This document shows positions 9,143 through 17,922 of a DNA stretch of 64,000 nt, piece by piece (position 1 is the stretch's first letter; each line of letters opens with the position of its first letter). The position numbers and the translations under genes are program-made. The stretch is from Phyllobacterium trifolii (GTDB lineage: Bacteria > Pseudomonadota > Alphaproteobacteria > Rhizobiales > Rhizobiaceae), in contig NZ_JACHXN010000006.1 in NCBI RefSeq assembly GCF_014192095.1, forward strand, positions 1 through 64,000, given 5' to 3'. The notes below the pieces were generated by a model that saw only the letters and a list, made by a program, of their open reading frames with translations, had not been told where the DNA came from and did not search any database.

Positions 9143-11419
9143 GTGTTGAACCTCGACCATTCGACGGATATTGCGGGCGATACCGAGAGCATTTCAATCT
9201 CGCGTCTCTGTGCAAATGTGGCCGTCGTGATCTGGGACCTTCCGGCTTCCATACGGGCATCAACGAAATGTACGCTGGAGACGCCGGAACCATTCGTTCC
9301 GCTCATCAGCTTGAATATTCCCCTCGAAACGGGCGGTCAGCGTGTTCTCTGGGCCGTGCGCACCAAAGATGAGCCGGTCCGTCTTACCATGTCCGCTGGT
9401 ACACTCGGGCCGACCGAACAAGCTGTTCTTTATCCGGCAGTCGAGCTTGGTTCTTTCGATGTGGACCGTGCAGTCGACAATCTCGCGGTTGCCGGACATA
9501 TCAAGCTGCTCAACAATATGCTGAGCACATGGCGAAGTGCCTTTCGCCTGTCGCAGAATCAGATTTTTGCCAGCGTTGTTCGCGAAATTACCTTGGCGTT
9601 GACGCCGGAACCGCGGCAAGTGCGCGGTTGTGGTCAGCCGATCGACGGTCATCACCTGCTGGAAACCGCACTGGATCCGGACCTTGGCGATGTTACTGCC
9701 ATCTATGCTATCAGCGCCAATTCCATAATTGCGCTGCCGACGAAGCTGGGTCTGGGGCGCCAATCCAAAAAAGGCTGGCAATCGTGCCATCTCCTTGTGG
9801 AGTCCGCCCAGGCATTGCCGCAATCATTGCACTTTGTGTTTACGGGGAAAAACGGTATTGCTGTCCGCAAGCTATCCGACAGCGATGGCCAGCTTGATTT
9901 TTCCAAGTGGTGGCCAAAGCGGCAGAACGATATGGAACTGCGTGAGTTCCTCGTGCGTCAACTGGCAGAAGTCCCCGGTGCTGGCGCTGCCATTGCTATC
10001 GATATGCAGATGCGCGCTCCGTTGCCAGTTCGCCAGATCGCAAAGTCAGGGACGCATCCTGCGGCCGAAATCGATCTCGCGATCGCACTTGATGGCGGCT
10101 TGCTCGTCGGCGGCTGGACCCACGATCCCGCAGCGATGCTAGCCCGTATCGAATATCTTTCGGAAGATGGAAGTGCTCTGCCGCTCCAGCCCAATTTCTA
10201 CAAGTTTCCTGGCAAGACTGGCGAACGCGCGGATGGACTTGGCGCAGACGTGACCGGTTTTGTCGCCTGGCTGCCACAAGCCAAAAATCTTGGTCCATTG
10301 CTGCAGCCGCGCTTTCAGATGCGGCTCGTCTCGGGTGCAACCGCGATGCTGGTGCCGCCAATACAGCCATCTGAACCATCGGCCCAGCGTAACCGCATCT
10401 TGCGGGCGGTACCGCCGCAGCATGCGCGTAGCCAGGTGTTCGAAAGCATTCTTGCGCCAGCCCTGAAAGAGGTCGAACAAAAACTTGGCCAGACGGTGAG
10501 GATTGCAGATATCAAGGAATACGGCGTGGGACCGGCAACCCCTCTGATCTCGATCGTAATTCCCCTCTATCGCAATCTCGACTTTTTGCGCTTCCAGCTT
10601 TCGGCCATGGCAACCGATCCTTGGCTTGTGGCGAATGCAGAGGTCATTTTTGTGCTCGATTCTCCGGAAATCCAGGACGATACAGAGCACTTGCTTGGCG
10701 GACTGCATATCCTGCATGACTTGCCGATGAAGCTCGCCACCATGAATCGCAACAGCGGCTATGCCCGTGCCTGTAACGCCGGTGCGAGTCTTGCGACAGG
10801 CACCATGCTGGTAATGTTGAATTCCGACGTTGTCCCCTGCGGTCCGGGCTGGTTGGACACACTCACACGGCCCTTGCTCGAGCAGAAGAAGCTGGGTGCG
10901 ATCGGACCGAAACTGCTCTTCGAAGATGGCTCCCTGCAGCATGCCGGGTTGTACTTTGCCCGCGACCAGCGCGGCGTCTGGCTCAACCATCATTTCTACA
11001 AGGGCATGCCGGGCTATTATTCGCCGGCTCAGATTGCGCGGACAGTGCCGGGCGTGACCGGTGCGTGCCTCGTTACCCGCAAGGATATTTATGATCTGGT
11101 CGGCGGGTTCACCGAGGACTACATCATCGGGGACTACGAGGATAGTGACCTATGCCTGAAAATCCGGCAGATCGGTTTTCAAGTGGCATACGAGCCGAAT
11201 GTTGCGCTCTACCACTTCGAACGCCGATCTATCCGTCGTAGCAGCGACTACATGCGCGGTCTCGCGAGCCAATATAATTCCTGGCTTCATACGCAGCGCT
11301 GGGACGACGACATCACTGAATTAATGACGACCTATCTCGATGAAGCGGTACCCGATCAACTGAACGGGGACACCGTCACTTCTTTCGTCAAGGAAAAGTC
11401 TGAAAGGAGCGCCGCTTGA
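9143..11419 (+). CDS. Family 2 glycosyltransferase with N-terminal accessory domains (WgeB/ExpE2-like)
   Basis: A 758-residue protein starting at GTG, with an AAAGGGCAAC ribosome site. The C-terminal GT-A domain starts near residue 465 with ISIVIPLYRNLDFLRFQLS and contains the metal-site equivalent MLNSDVVPCGPGW, the acceptor region GLYFARDQRGVWLN and GDYEDSDLCLKIRQIGF. The N-terminal 450 residues include a GW-type module near 310-375 (LDGGLLVGGWTHDP ... GFVAWLP) also found in the WgeE- and WgeF-like proteins downstream. Cytoplasmic, presumably adding a sugar during exopolysaccharide synthesis. It overlaps the next gene by 4 bases. Confidence 0.86.
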   Translation: MLNLDHSTDIAGDTESISISRLCANVAVVIWDLPASIRASTKCTLETPEPFVPLISLNIPLETGGQRVLWAVRTKDEPVRLTMSAGTLGPTEQAVLYPAVELGSFDVDRAVDNLAVAGHIKLLNNMLSTWRSAFRLSQNQIFASVVREITLALTPEPRQVRGCGQPIDGHHLLETALDPDLGDVTAIYAISANSIIALPTKLGLGRQSKKGWQSCHLLVESAQALPQSLHFVFTGKNGIAVRKLSDSDGQLDFSKWWPKRQNDMELREFLVRQLAEVPGAGAAIAIDMQMRAPLPVRQIAKSGTHPAAEIDLAIALDGGLLVGGWTHDPAAMLARIEYLSEDGSALPLQPNFYKFPGKTGERADGLGADVTGFVAWLPQAKNLGPLLQPRFQMRLVSGATAMLVPPIQPSEPSAQRNRILRAVPPQHARSQVFESILAPALKEVEQKLGQTVRIADIKEYGVGPATPLISIVIPLYRNLDFLRFQLSAMATDPWLVANAEVIFVLDSPEIQDDTEHLLGGLHILHDLPMKLATMNRNSGYARACNAGASLATGTMLVMLNSDVVPCGPGWLDTLTRPLLEQKKLGAIGPKLLFEDGSLQHAGLYFARDQRGVWLNHHFYKGMPGYYSPAQIARTVPGVTGACLVTRKDIYDLVGGFTEDYIIGDYEDSDLCLKIRQIGFQVAYEPNVALYHFERRSIRRSSDYMRGLASQYNSWLHTQRWDDDITELMTTYLDEAVPDQLNGDTVTSFVKEKSERSAA

Positions 11420-12261
11420 CTGAGGTTATTGCACTCAAGACAGCTTTTACCGAACCTGCCCCCGCATTCAATTACGATCACGTTGAATGGCTGATGGAAG
11501 GCGTCCTGCGCAACCGGTTTCTACCCTGTCCTGACCCGGATAGCATTTTCGTCGGAGACGGCAATTTCCAGGCCGTTGGTGCAGAGTTCCTCGGTCATTT
11601 CATCCGCAAGGGTGGTGTGCGGCCTGATAGCCGGGTCCTCGATATCGGTTGTGGTATCGGGCGCATGGCTGTCCCGCTAACCCAGTACCTTGACTTTGCA
11701 AAAGGCAGCTATTGCGGCATCGATCCGGTTGCCGGCGGGATCAACTGGTGCCGGCAGATGATCAGTCCGGTCTACTCCAACTTCGAATTCCGCCATCTGG
11801 ATATCGCACACTCGCTGTATAATCCGAAGGGTGCCATCGATGGGCTCGAACTCGTTCTGCCCTATGAAGACCGGCAGTTCGATTTCATCATCATGACGTC
11901 TGTCGTCACCCATCTGCCCGACGAAGAGGTAAGCGCCTATTTGCGCGAGGTGGAACGGGTCCTTGCGCCGGGTGGTCGCCTGTTCATGACATGCTTCGTC
12001 GTCGATAAGGTTGCAGCTGAGAATCCCTTGAAAAAGCGTGACGCGCGGCTCGGATTTCAGCGTTACGACGAAGGTCCGTGCTGGTTCGTTCCAGAACTGC
12101 CGCCACTGGCTGCTGTGGGTTTCGACGATGGATTTCTGGATGGTGCGCTAACGCGTGCCGGTTTGTCGGTCACAACAAAGTCATTCGGTCACTGGCGCGG
12201 CGTTCCTTCGGATCATTATCAGGATCTGTTTGTGGCCGAGCTCGATAGGGGCGATCGATGA
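11416..12261 (+). CDS. SAM-dependent methyltransferase (WgeC/ExpE3-like)
   Basis: A 281-residue class I methyltransferase beginning at a TTG that overlaps the preceding stop (TTGA). Motif I is VLDIGCGIGRMAVPL near residues 72-86; the post-motif acidic residue is in GIDPVAGGINW, and FDFIIMTSVVTHLPDEEVSAYLREVERVLAPGGRLFMT is the usual strand 4-5 region (split here as FDFIIMTSVVTHLP and VLAPGGRLFMT). The likely substrate is a sugar or glycolipid intermediate of the polysaccharide, from context only. Coupled by a 4-base overlap to the glycosyltransferase that follows. Confidence 0.85.
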   Translation: MTEVIALKTAFTEPAPAFNYDHVEWLMEGVLRNRFLPCPDPDSIFVGDGNFQAVGAEFLGHFIRKGGVRPDSRVLDIGCGIGRMAVPLTQYLDFAKGSYCGIDPVAGGINWCRQMISPVYSNFEFRHLDIAHSLYNPKGAIDGLELVLPYEDRQFDFIIMTSVVTHLPDEEVSAYLREVERVLAPGGRLFMTCFVVDKVAAENPLKKRDARLGFQRYDEGPCWFVPELPPLAAVGFDDGFLDGALTRAGLSVTTKSFGHWRGVPSDHYQDLFVAELDRGDR

Positions 12262-13517
12262 CCCGTGTACTCGTCGCTGCACACAATCATCCAGCTTTGC
12301 ACCCAGGCGGCACGGAAATATTCGCCCACGACCTTTTCCGTGCCTATCAGCGGGCCGGATGTGAGGCGCTCTTTCTCGGCGCGACCAATCACATCCATCG
12401 CGAGGCACGACCAGGAACGAGCTTCCAGAGCATCGGCACCAACGGCGACGAAATTCTGCTGTGGTCCGGGCACTTCGACCGGTTCTTCATGAGTCAGGTC
12501 GATCTCTATGGCATCGTTCCGGACATCGTCGAACTCCTGCGCGATTTCCGGCCAGACGTCGTACATCTGCATCATCTCCTGCTTTTGGGCGCGGAGTTTC
12601 CGCATATCGTGCGGCGCACCTTGCCTGAATGCCGGATCGTCATGACGCTGCATGATTATTATCCGATCTGTCACCACGATGGTTTGATGGTGCGCACAAC
12701 GAGCAAGGAACTATGCCACGGTGCTAGTCCGGACCGGTGCCACAGCTGTTTTAAGGAAATTGCCCTCGACAAGTTCGTTCTGCGTGAGCGTCATCTGAAG
12801 TCTCTTTTGAGTGCTGTCGATAGTTTCGTATCGCCGAGCGAATTTCTGAAGCAGCGCTATGTCGACTGGGGCATTTCCGACCATTTGATCAGCGTGATCC
12901 CCAATGGCCAGCCCGAACGGGCTGAGGTAAAAAAGCGAGATGTCACGCAGCGTACCAAGCCGGTTTTCGGCTATTTCGGTAACCTCAATCCATGGAAGGG
13001 TGCAACTGTCCTGCTCGAAGCAGCAAAGCAGCTGATTTCCGAGGATTTCGAATTCGAGCTGCGTGTCCACGGCGCGGCGCCGTTCCAGAGCGAAAGTTTC
13101 GTTGCTGATATAGATCGCCTTTTCGCTGAAACGTCACCCACCGTGCAGCGCCGTGGCGCTTACCGTCGCGAAGATATTGCTGGTCTGATCGCCACAGTCG
13201 ATTGCGCGATCATGCCTTCGATCTGGTGGGAAAATGCACCGCTGGTGATCCAGGAAGCACAGGGCCAGGATTGCCCGGTTATCACAAGCAATATCGGTGG
13301 AATGGCCGAAATGATTGAAAACGGCGTCAACGGGCTGACCGTCCCGCCTAATGACCCTATGGCGCTGGCGGCCGCCATGCGACGAATCGCTGAATATCCT
13401 GACTTGCGCCAGAGACTTGTCCTTGGGGCTCGCCACCCCGACACAATCGACATGACGGCTGCGCGCTATCTCGATTTGATCGAGACGTTGCGTCCGGCAC
13501 ATGTCGAAGCAGCCTGA
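12258..13517 (+). CDS. GT4 glycosyltransferase with cysteine-rich insert (WgeD/ExpE4-like)
   Basis: A 419-residue GT-B enzyme. The N-terminal domain begins VLVAAHNHPALHPGGTEIF; the donor domain has PVFGYFGNLNPWKGATVLL and PSIWWENAPLVIQEAQ, with the two glutamates of the E-x7-E motif. Between the domains sits an unusual block ICHHDGLMV ... LCHGASPDRCHSCF (about 134-167) with four cysteines. The same block recurs in the paralogue at 16556, so it is a conserved lineage feature, perhaps a metal or acceptor site. Part of the tightly coupled exopolysaccharide operon. Confidence 0.87.
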   Translation: MTRVLVAAHNHPALHPGGTEIFAHDLFRAYQRAGCEALFLGATNHIHREARPGTSFQSIGTNGDEILLWSGHFDRFFMSQVDLYGIVPDIVELLRDFRPDVVHLHHLLLLGAEFPHIVRRTLPECRIVMTLHDYYPICHHDGLMVRTTSKELCHGASPDRCHSCFKEIALDKFVLRERHLKSLLSAVDSFVSPSEFLKQRYVDWGISDHLISVIPNGQPERAEVKKRDVTQRTKPVFGYFGNLNPWKGATVLLEAAKQLISEDFEFELRVHGAAPFQSESFVADIDRLFAETSPTVQRRGAYRREDIAGLIATVDCAIMPSIWWENAPLVIQEAQGQDCPVITSNIGGMAEMIENGVNGLTVPPNDPMALAAAMRRIAEYPDLRQRLVLGARHPDTIDMTAARYLDLIETLRPAHVEAA

Positions 13518-13527
13518 GAGGACCATT

Positions 13528-14301
13528 ATGTCGATAATCACAAATGTGTCGGCACAGGCGCCAATTCAGCCGAGTGCCGTTCCCCAACAGGACAATACGC
13601 AGGCCAAAAAAAATGAACCGACAAAGGGACGGGTCGACGCTATCGATGACGGCCGTTTGTTCGGTTGGGCCTTCGATCCAGCAGCGCCGACAAAGAGGCT
13701 GACCATTCGCGTGCTTCTGGATGGCAAGCCCATTGCAGAAGCTGTGGCCGACAAGGACCGCCCGGATTTGAAGCGTTCAGGGATTGGCGATGGCGCGCAT
13801 GCATTCGATGTGATGCTGCCCCAATTCGCTGCGATGCGCGCTGGTGAACTGGTGGTCGTTGCCATAAGTGGCGCAGGGGTCGAACAAGCATTGCGCGTTC
13901 CAAAACCTGATGAACAAGCCGCCGAAGCTCTGATCGCCGCGCCGATGACGCGTATTCTCGACAAGCTCGATATGTTGATGGCGGCACAGCGGCAGTTGCA
14001 GGTCAACCAGCGCTCATTGCAGCGTATTGCGCCGGTCATTGATGGATCGGGCGGTAGCACTGCAGTCGACGCCGCCGATGTGAGCAATTCGATTGAAAAT
14101 CTCCGCGGCGACGTCAACCAGCGCCTGACGGAACTCGATGTTCATCTGATGCGAATGGACGGTGTCGTTGCAGGTATGGAAAAGCGCATGGAGTCACTGC
14201 AAAAACGCTCCGGTGGCGACGTTAAACCGTTGATTCTGCTTTTGTTCGTTCTCGTAGGCTTTGCTGCCGGGGCTATTCTGTCAATGTCAGTCATGCCTTG
14301 A
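13528..14301 (+). CDS. Membrane-anchored GW-module protein (WgeE/ExpE5-like), unknown function
   Basis: I chose ATG 13528 (257 residues) because GAGAGGA lies 7 bases before it; the longer frame from 13501 overlaps the upstream gene and lacks such a site. A module at about 34-100 reads GRVDAIDDGRLFGWAFDP ... DRPDLKRSGIGDGAHAFDV. A helical, probably coiled-coil stretch (about 135-225) follows. A single C-terminal transmembrane helix LILLLFVLVGFAAGAIL leaves only a few residues after it, suggesting a tail-anchored inner-membrane protein facing the cytoplasm. No catalytic motif is seen; a scaffold for the glycosyltransferases is my inference. It corresponds by position to ExpE5. Confidence 0.7.
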   Translation: MSIITNVSAQAPIQPSAVPQQDNTQAKKNEPTKGRVDAIDDGRLFGWAFDPAAPTKRLTIRVLLDGKPIAEAVADKDRPDLKRSGIGDGAHAFDVMLPQFAAMRAGELVVVAISGAGVEQALRVPKPDEQAAEALIAAPMTRILDKLDMLMAAQRQLQVNQRSLQRIAPVIDGSGGSTAVDAADVSNSIENLRGDVNQRLTELDVHLMRMDGVVAGMEKRMESLQKRSGGDVKPLILLLFVLVGFAAGAILSMSVMP

Positions 14302-14318
14302 TCATGGAGCAGATTTGA

Positions 14319-16559
14319 ATGCTTCGAGACGACAAAAACGTTTTGCCGATAAAGACCGGTAAAGCCCCGGAACGTCTCCCTGTGGTGATGCAAGGCGAGA
14401 CCGTTGTCGGGTGCCCCATTGACGACACGCTTGTTCTTGTACTCGGCATCGGCAGCCTGACCTCTGAACAGGCTACGGTTTTTCTTAATGGCGATCCCGC
14501 CATGAGCGTGAAGGTGACCCTTGTAAACTGGCCGCTGAAAGATGCGTCCCCTGCAGGTACCCACGGGTTTGTGGCGATTGTTCCGACCAATATTCTGCGC
14601 CGCGGCGCGTTGAAGACGATTATGTTCCAGCACAAGGCAAACGTGACGCGTTATGCTTTTGCTAGCCGCGCCGCCTCGACTGGCGAGCTGATCGCCATGA
14701 TTAGCGACCTTGCCGGTTCCAGCTTGCCTTCCGTGATCGACGGACTCGTGGAGGGCCTGATCTCTGGACCGATCGGCCGCAAGAAGCTTTCCGCGATTAC
14801 CGTCCTTTTGCAGGCAGGTGCACGTTCGGACGGTTGCATCGAACTGATCGGCGGCAGCGATGAGGGTGAGATTTTCGTGCAAGGCTGGGCGCAGGACCTG
14901 ACGCCTTCCGTCACACGGCTCCTGATCAGTGGCCGGTCGCCATCACTTGCCGAATGTGCAATCAGTGTTTTCGCGCGCCCCGATCTGAACGAGCAATCAT
15001 CAGGTTTTGCTGGACTGTTGCTCGCCAATGAAATCGTCGAGCCGAATGATATCGAGCGACTGTTGTTTCGGGGGCGTCGCGGCTGGCGCTTCACCGAGGT
15101 TTACGACCGCCGTCTGATTGCGGGTGCGCGCGAGACGCCCAGCCATGTGCGAGCGATCTTGCCTCGCGTTCGCAGCTCGACCGAGATTCTCCTTCGTATG
15201 CGCTCGGCCGCCAATCGCTTCGATGGAACCGAGACGATCTCCAGCCTGCCCTTCCCGGTACGCATGGGCATCGACCACGTGTTTCGTGTGGAGGGGAGCG
15301 GCCTGCTTGTCTCCGGTTGGTTGCTGGATCCGGACAATCATGTGGGGGACGTCAAATTGCGCCGGCATCGCGGCGAAACGCAGCTTGATGCAAACTGGAC
15401 ACGTATCGACAGGCCCGATGTTACCCGGGAATTCGACAACAAACCGCCATTCAACGCCGGGCTTGATCCCAATCGGCACGCGCATGGGTTTGTTGCCTTC
15501 GCACCCGAACTCGACGGGGACAGCACAGCACCTTTCTATGTGGAGCTTGGCCTAAGCGATGGGCGGCGCGCGTTCATGCCTCTGACACCGACGCGGATCA
15601 CGTCGCGCGATGCGGTTGTCCGGCAGATCCGCGCGATTGACCCGAACGCTTGGGCGCTACGGCATATTGTCGATCAACAACTCGTGCCGCTGCTGCGTGG
15701 AGTGAACCGCCCTGCTCCTGAAATCTTTGGTGTGGTCGATCTCGGCTCGTTCGAGGACGTTCTTGGACCGGCGCTGATTATTGGCGTTGATGAGCGCGTA
15801 GAAGAGATTGCGCCGCTCATTGCCTTGCTCGCCCTTGACCCGGAAACGCGTCGGGCACCAATCGTTATTGCGGCAGCGACTGAGATTGTCGATCGCATTG
15901 GGGTCCAGGTGCGGCGGCTCGCGGATTTCTACGGTCTACATCTGCGCCTCGTTTCGGCCAGCGGCTCGGAAGATCTTTACGATGCCCTTGAGGTGGGCGC
16001 CCGGGCCGTTTCCACCGAGACGGTTGTTTTTCTCGCCGCCTCACTGCTTCCGCGCAATCCTGGATGGTTCAGCAAATTGCTGGCAGCCTATGAAGCGCGC
16101 AAGGAATGCGTCCTCTCCCCCACTCTTGCCTACGAAGATGATTCGATCCGCTGGGCTGGCACATGGGTCGCGGGCGCGCAGTCCGACCGTGCCCTGATCA
16201 GCCGTTATGCCGGATATCCCATTGACGCCGTAACAGGAATGGCAACTACGGAGGTAGCGACCGCGACATTCGAATGTTGTGTGATGCCGCGAGAGGCGTT
16301 GTTTTCGGTCGATGGGTTTACGCGCGGATATCTTGGCACGCATGAAAAAGGCCTCGACCTCGGTCTGAAGCTCAAGCAATCCGGCCTGAAATCCTACTGG
16401 CTGCCATCCGCCCAGATGCTGGGCTCCGACGACATCTCCGTTGCGGACAAGGCGTCGACGATCGCACTTATCGAACGCATCGATCGTCAGGTCTTCGATG
16501 CGCGCTGGGCAAACATCCTTACGAAAGATCGTGCAACAACTGTGGAGGCAGCGGTATGA
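14319..16559 (+). CDS. Large EPS protein with GW-type modules and degenerate GT-A-like domain (WgeF/ExpE6-like)
   Basis: A 746-residue protein with no signal peptide. One GW-type module lies near 186-240 (GEIFVQGWAQDLTPSVTRL) and a second near 320-395 (GSGLLVSGWLLDPDNHV ... RPDVTREF ... HGFVAFAP). The C-terminal 250 residues resemble a family 2 glycosyltransferase fold (SASGSEDLYDALEVGARAV, FLAASLLPRNPGWFSKLL, VDGFTRGYLGTHEKGLDL), but a clear DxD metal motif is missing (VVFLAAS stands where it is expected), so it may be non-catalytic. It overlaps the next gene by 4 bases. Function unknown; a role in chain assembly is likely from context. Confidence 0.7.
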   Translation: MLRDDKNVLPIKTGKAPERLPVVMQGETVVGCPIDDTLVLVLGIGSLTSEQATVFLNGDPAMSVKVTLVNWPLKDASPAGTHGFVAIVPTNILRRGALKTIMFQHKANVTRYAFASRAASTGELIAMISDLAGSSLPSVIDGLVEGLISGPIGRKKLSAITVLLQAGARSDGCIELIGGSDEGEIFVQGWAQDLTPSVTRLLISGRSPSLAECAISVFARPDLNEQSSGFAGLLLANEIVEPNDIERLLFRGRRGWRFTEVYDRRLIAGARETPSHVRAILPRVRSSTEILLRMRSAANRFDGTETISSLPFPVRMGIDHVFRVEGSGLLVSGWLLDPDNHVGDVKLRRHRGETQLDANWTRIDRPDVTREFDNKPPFNAGLDPNRHAHGFVAFAPELDGDSTAPFYVELGLSDGRRAFMPLTPTRITSRDAVVRQIRAIDPNAWALRHIVDQQLVPLLRGVNRPAPEIFGVVDLGSFEDVLGPALIIGVDERVEEIAPLIALLALDPETRRAPIVIAAATEIVDRIGVQVRRLADFYGLHLRLVSASGSEDLYDALEVGARAVSTETVVFLAASLLPRNPGWFSKLLAAYEARKECVLSPTLAYEDDSIRWAGTWVAGAQSDRALISRYAGYPIDAVTGMATTEVATATFECCVMPREALFSVDGFTRGYLGTHEKGLDLGLKLKQSGLKSYWLPSAQMLGSDDISVADKASTIALIERIDRQVFDARWANILTKDRATTVEAAV

Positions 16560-17884
16560 CCGAACAACTCCGCGTTCTGGTGATTTCGCATGCGCATCCG
16601 AGCATCTCGCTCGGCGGCGGCGAGATCGCATCCTACAATCTGCACAAGGGGCTCAATACGTTGCCAGGCGTGCAATCCGTCTATCTGGCGCGAGCAAGTC
16701 ATCCAATACCGCGCCATGGCACGACGGCCCTAATGAGTCTACGGCGCAGCAGCGATGAGATCCTTTTTCACGCGGACGAATACGACCATTTTTACCTGTC
16801 GAATAACAACACTGACGAAATCCGCCGCGATCTTTTGCGCTTTGTCGGCGATCTCAACCCGCACGTCGTGCATTTTCATCACGTCATGGGACTAGGCCTG
16901 GAAACGCTTTACGCCATCCGCGAGGCCCTGCCCGATACGGCGATCCTCGTAACGTTCCATGAATATCTGTCGATCTGCAACAATGACGGTCAGATGGTAA
17001 AAGCCGGCTCGTCGAAACTCTGCAACGAGGCCTCACCGATCGACTGCCACGCCTGTTTCCCCGACGTTCCTCCTGCGCGTTTTCTGAAGCGTGAACGATT
17101 TGTCCGCGGAATGCTCGAACTTGCCGACGCCTTCGTTGCGCCTAGTGTCTTTCTTGCCCGGAAGTATGCGGAATGGGGTCTCGATGCGGACAAGTTGCAT
17201 GTGATCGAGAACGGCATCTCCATTGAAAGCGTGACGCCACCAAGGGAGCTGACGGGCCCAAAACCGCGTCGCAACCGTTTTGCCTATTTCGGGCAGATGA
17301 CACCCTATAAGGGCATAGATGTCCTCGTTGACGCCGTGTCCCGTGTACCGGAAGAGACGTGGGGTGCCGATTCGCGCCTGATGATTTTTGGCGGCAATCT
17401 CGAAAAACAGCCACAGGAATTTCAGGACCGTATGGAAAAGCTGATCGGAGAGGCCGGCTCGCGCGTGCGCTTCTACGGTGCCTATCAGAACGCTGAAATG
17501 CCACGCCTGATGCAATCGGTCGACTGGGTCGTGATGCCTTCAATCTGGTGGGAGAATTCGCCGATCGTTATTCAGGAAGCATTGCATCATCGCCGGCCGA
17601 TCATCTGCTCCAATATTGGCGGAATGGCCGAAAAAGTACGCGATGGTGAGGATGGCCTGCATTTCCGCGTTCGCAGCGCCGAAGATCTTGCCGACCGTTT
17701 CACGGAGGTATTGTGCGATCCATTGATTTGGGATCGTCTTCATCACAGTGTCCGTCGGCCGACGAATTACATCGACTGTGCCGAAGAACATGTTGCCCTC
17801 TATGGCGACCTGCTCAAATCCGGCCGGCAAGAGCCAATCAACATAGCCGCAAGGACCGATGTCGTTCTTTCGCAAGCAAGCTGA
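16556..17884 (+). CDS. GT4 glycosyltransferase, paralogue of the 12258 enzyme (WgeG/ExpE7-like)
   Basis: A 442-residue GT-B glycosyltransferase. It begins LRVLVISHAHPSISLGGGEIA and includes NRFAYFGQMTPYKGIDVLV and PSIWWENSPIVIQEALHHRRP. The block ICNNDGQMV ... LCNEASPIDCHACF repeats the cysteine pattern of the WgeD-like enzyme, and the two proteins align along their length by eye, so they arose by duplication and probably use similar substrates. Start ATG overlaps the preceding stop by 4 bases. Confidence 0.87.
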   Translation: MTEQLRVLVISHAHPSISLGGGEIASYNLHKGLNTLPGVQSVYLARASHPIPRHGTTALMSLRRSSDEILFHADEYDHFYLSNNNTDEIRRDLLRFVGDLNPHVVHFHHVMGLGLETLYAIREALPDTAILVTFHEYLSICNNDGQMVKAGSSKLCNEASPIDCHACFPDVPPARFLKRERFVRGMLELADAFVAPSVFLARKYAEWGLDADKLHVIENGISIESVTPPRELTGPKPRRNRFAYFGQMTPYKGIDVLVDAVSRVPEETWGADSRLMIFGGNLEKQPQEFQDRMEKLIGEAGSRVRFYGAYQNAEMPRLMQSVDWVVMPSIWWENSPIVIQEALHHRRPIICSNIGGMAEKVRDGEDGLHFRVRSAEDLADRFTEVLCDPLIWDRLHHSVRRPTNYIDCAEEHVALYGDLLKSGRQEPINIAARTDVVLSQAS

Positions 17885-17922
17885 ATTTTCGCCAGCTTTC
17901 AACGCCACGAGAAGGAAACCCC

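Noticed and set aside
17713-17922. Upstream extension of the pyruvyltransferase frame
   Set aside because: It lies inside the preceding glycosyltransferase gene; the family's N-terminus and the ribosome site fit the start at 17923.
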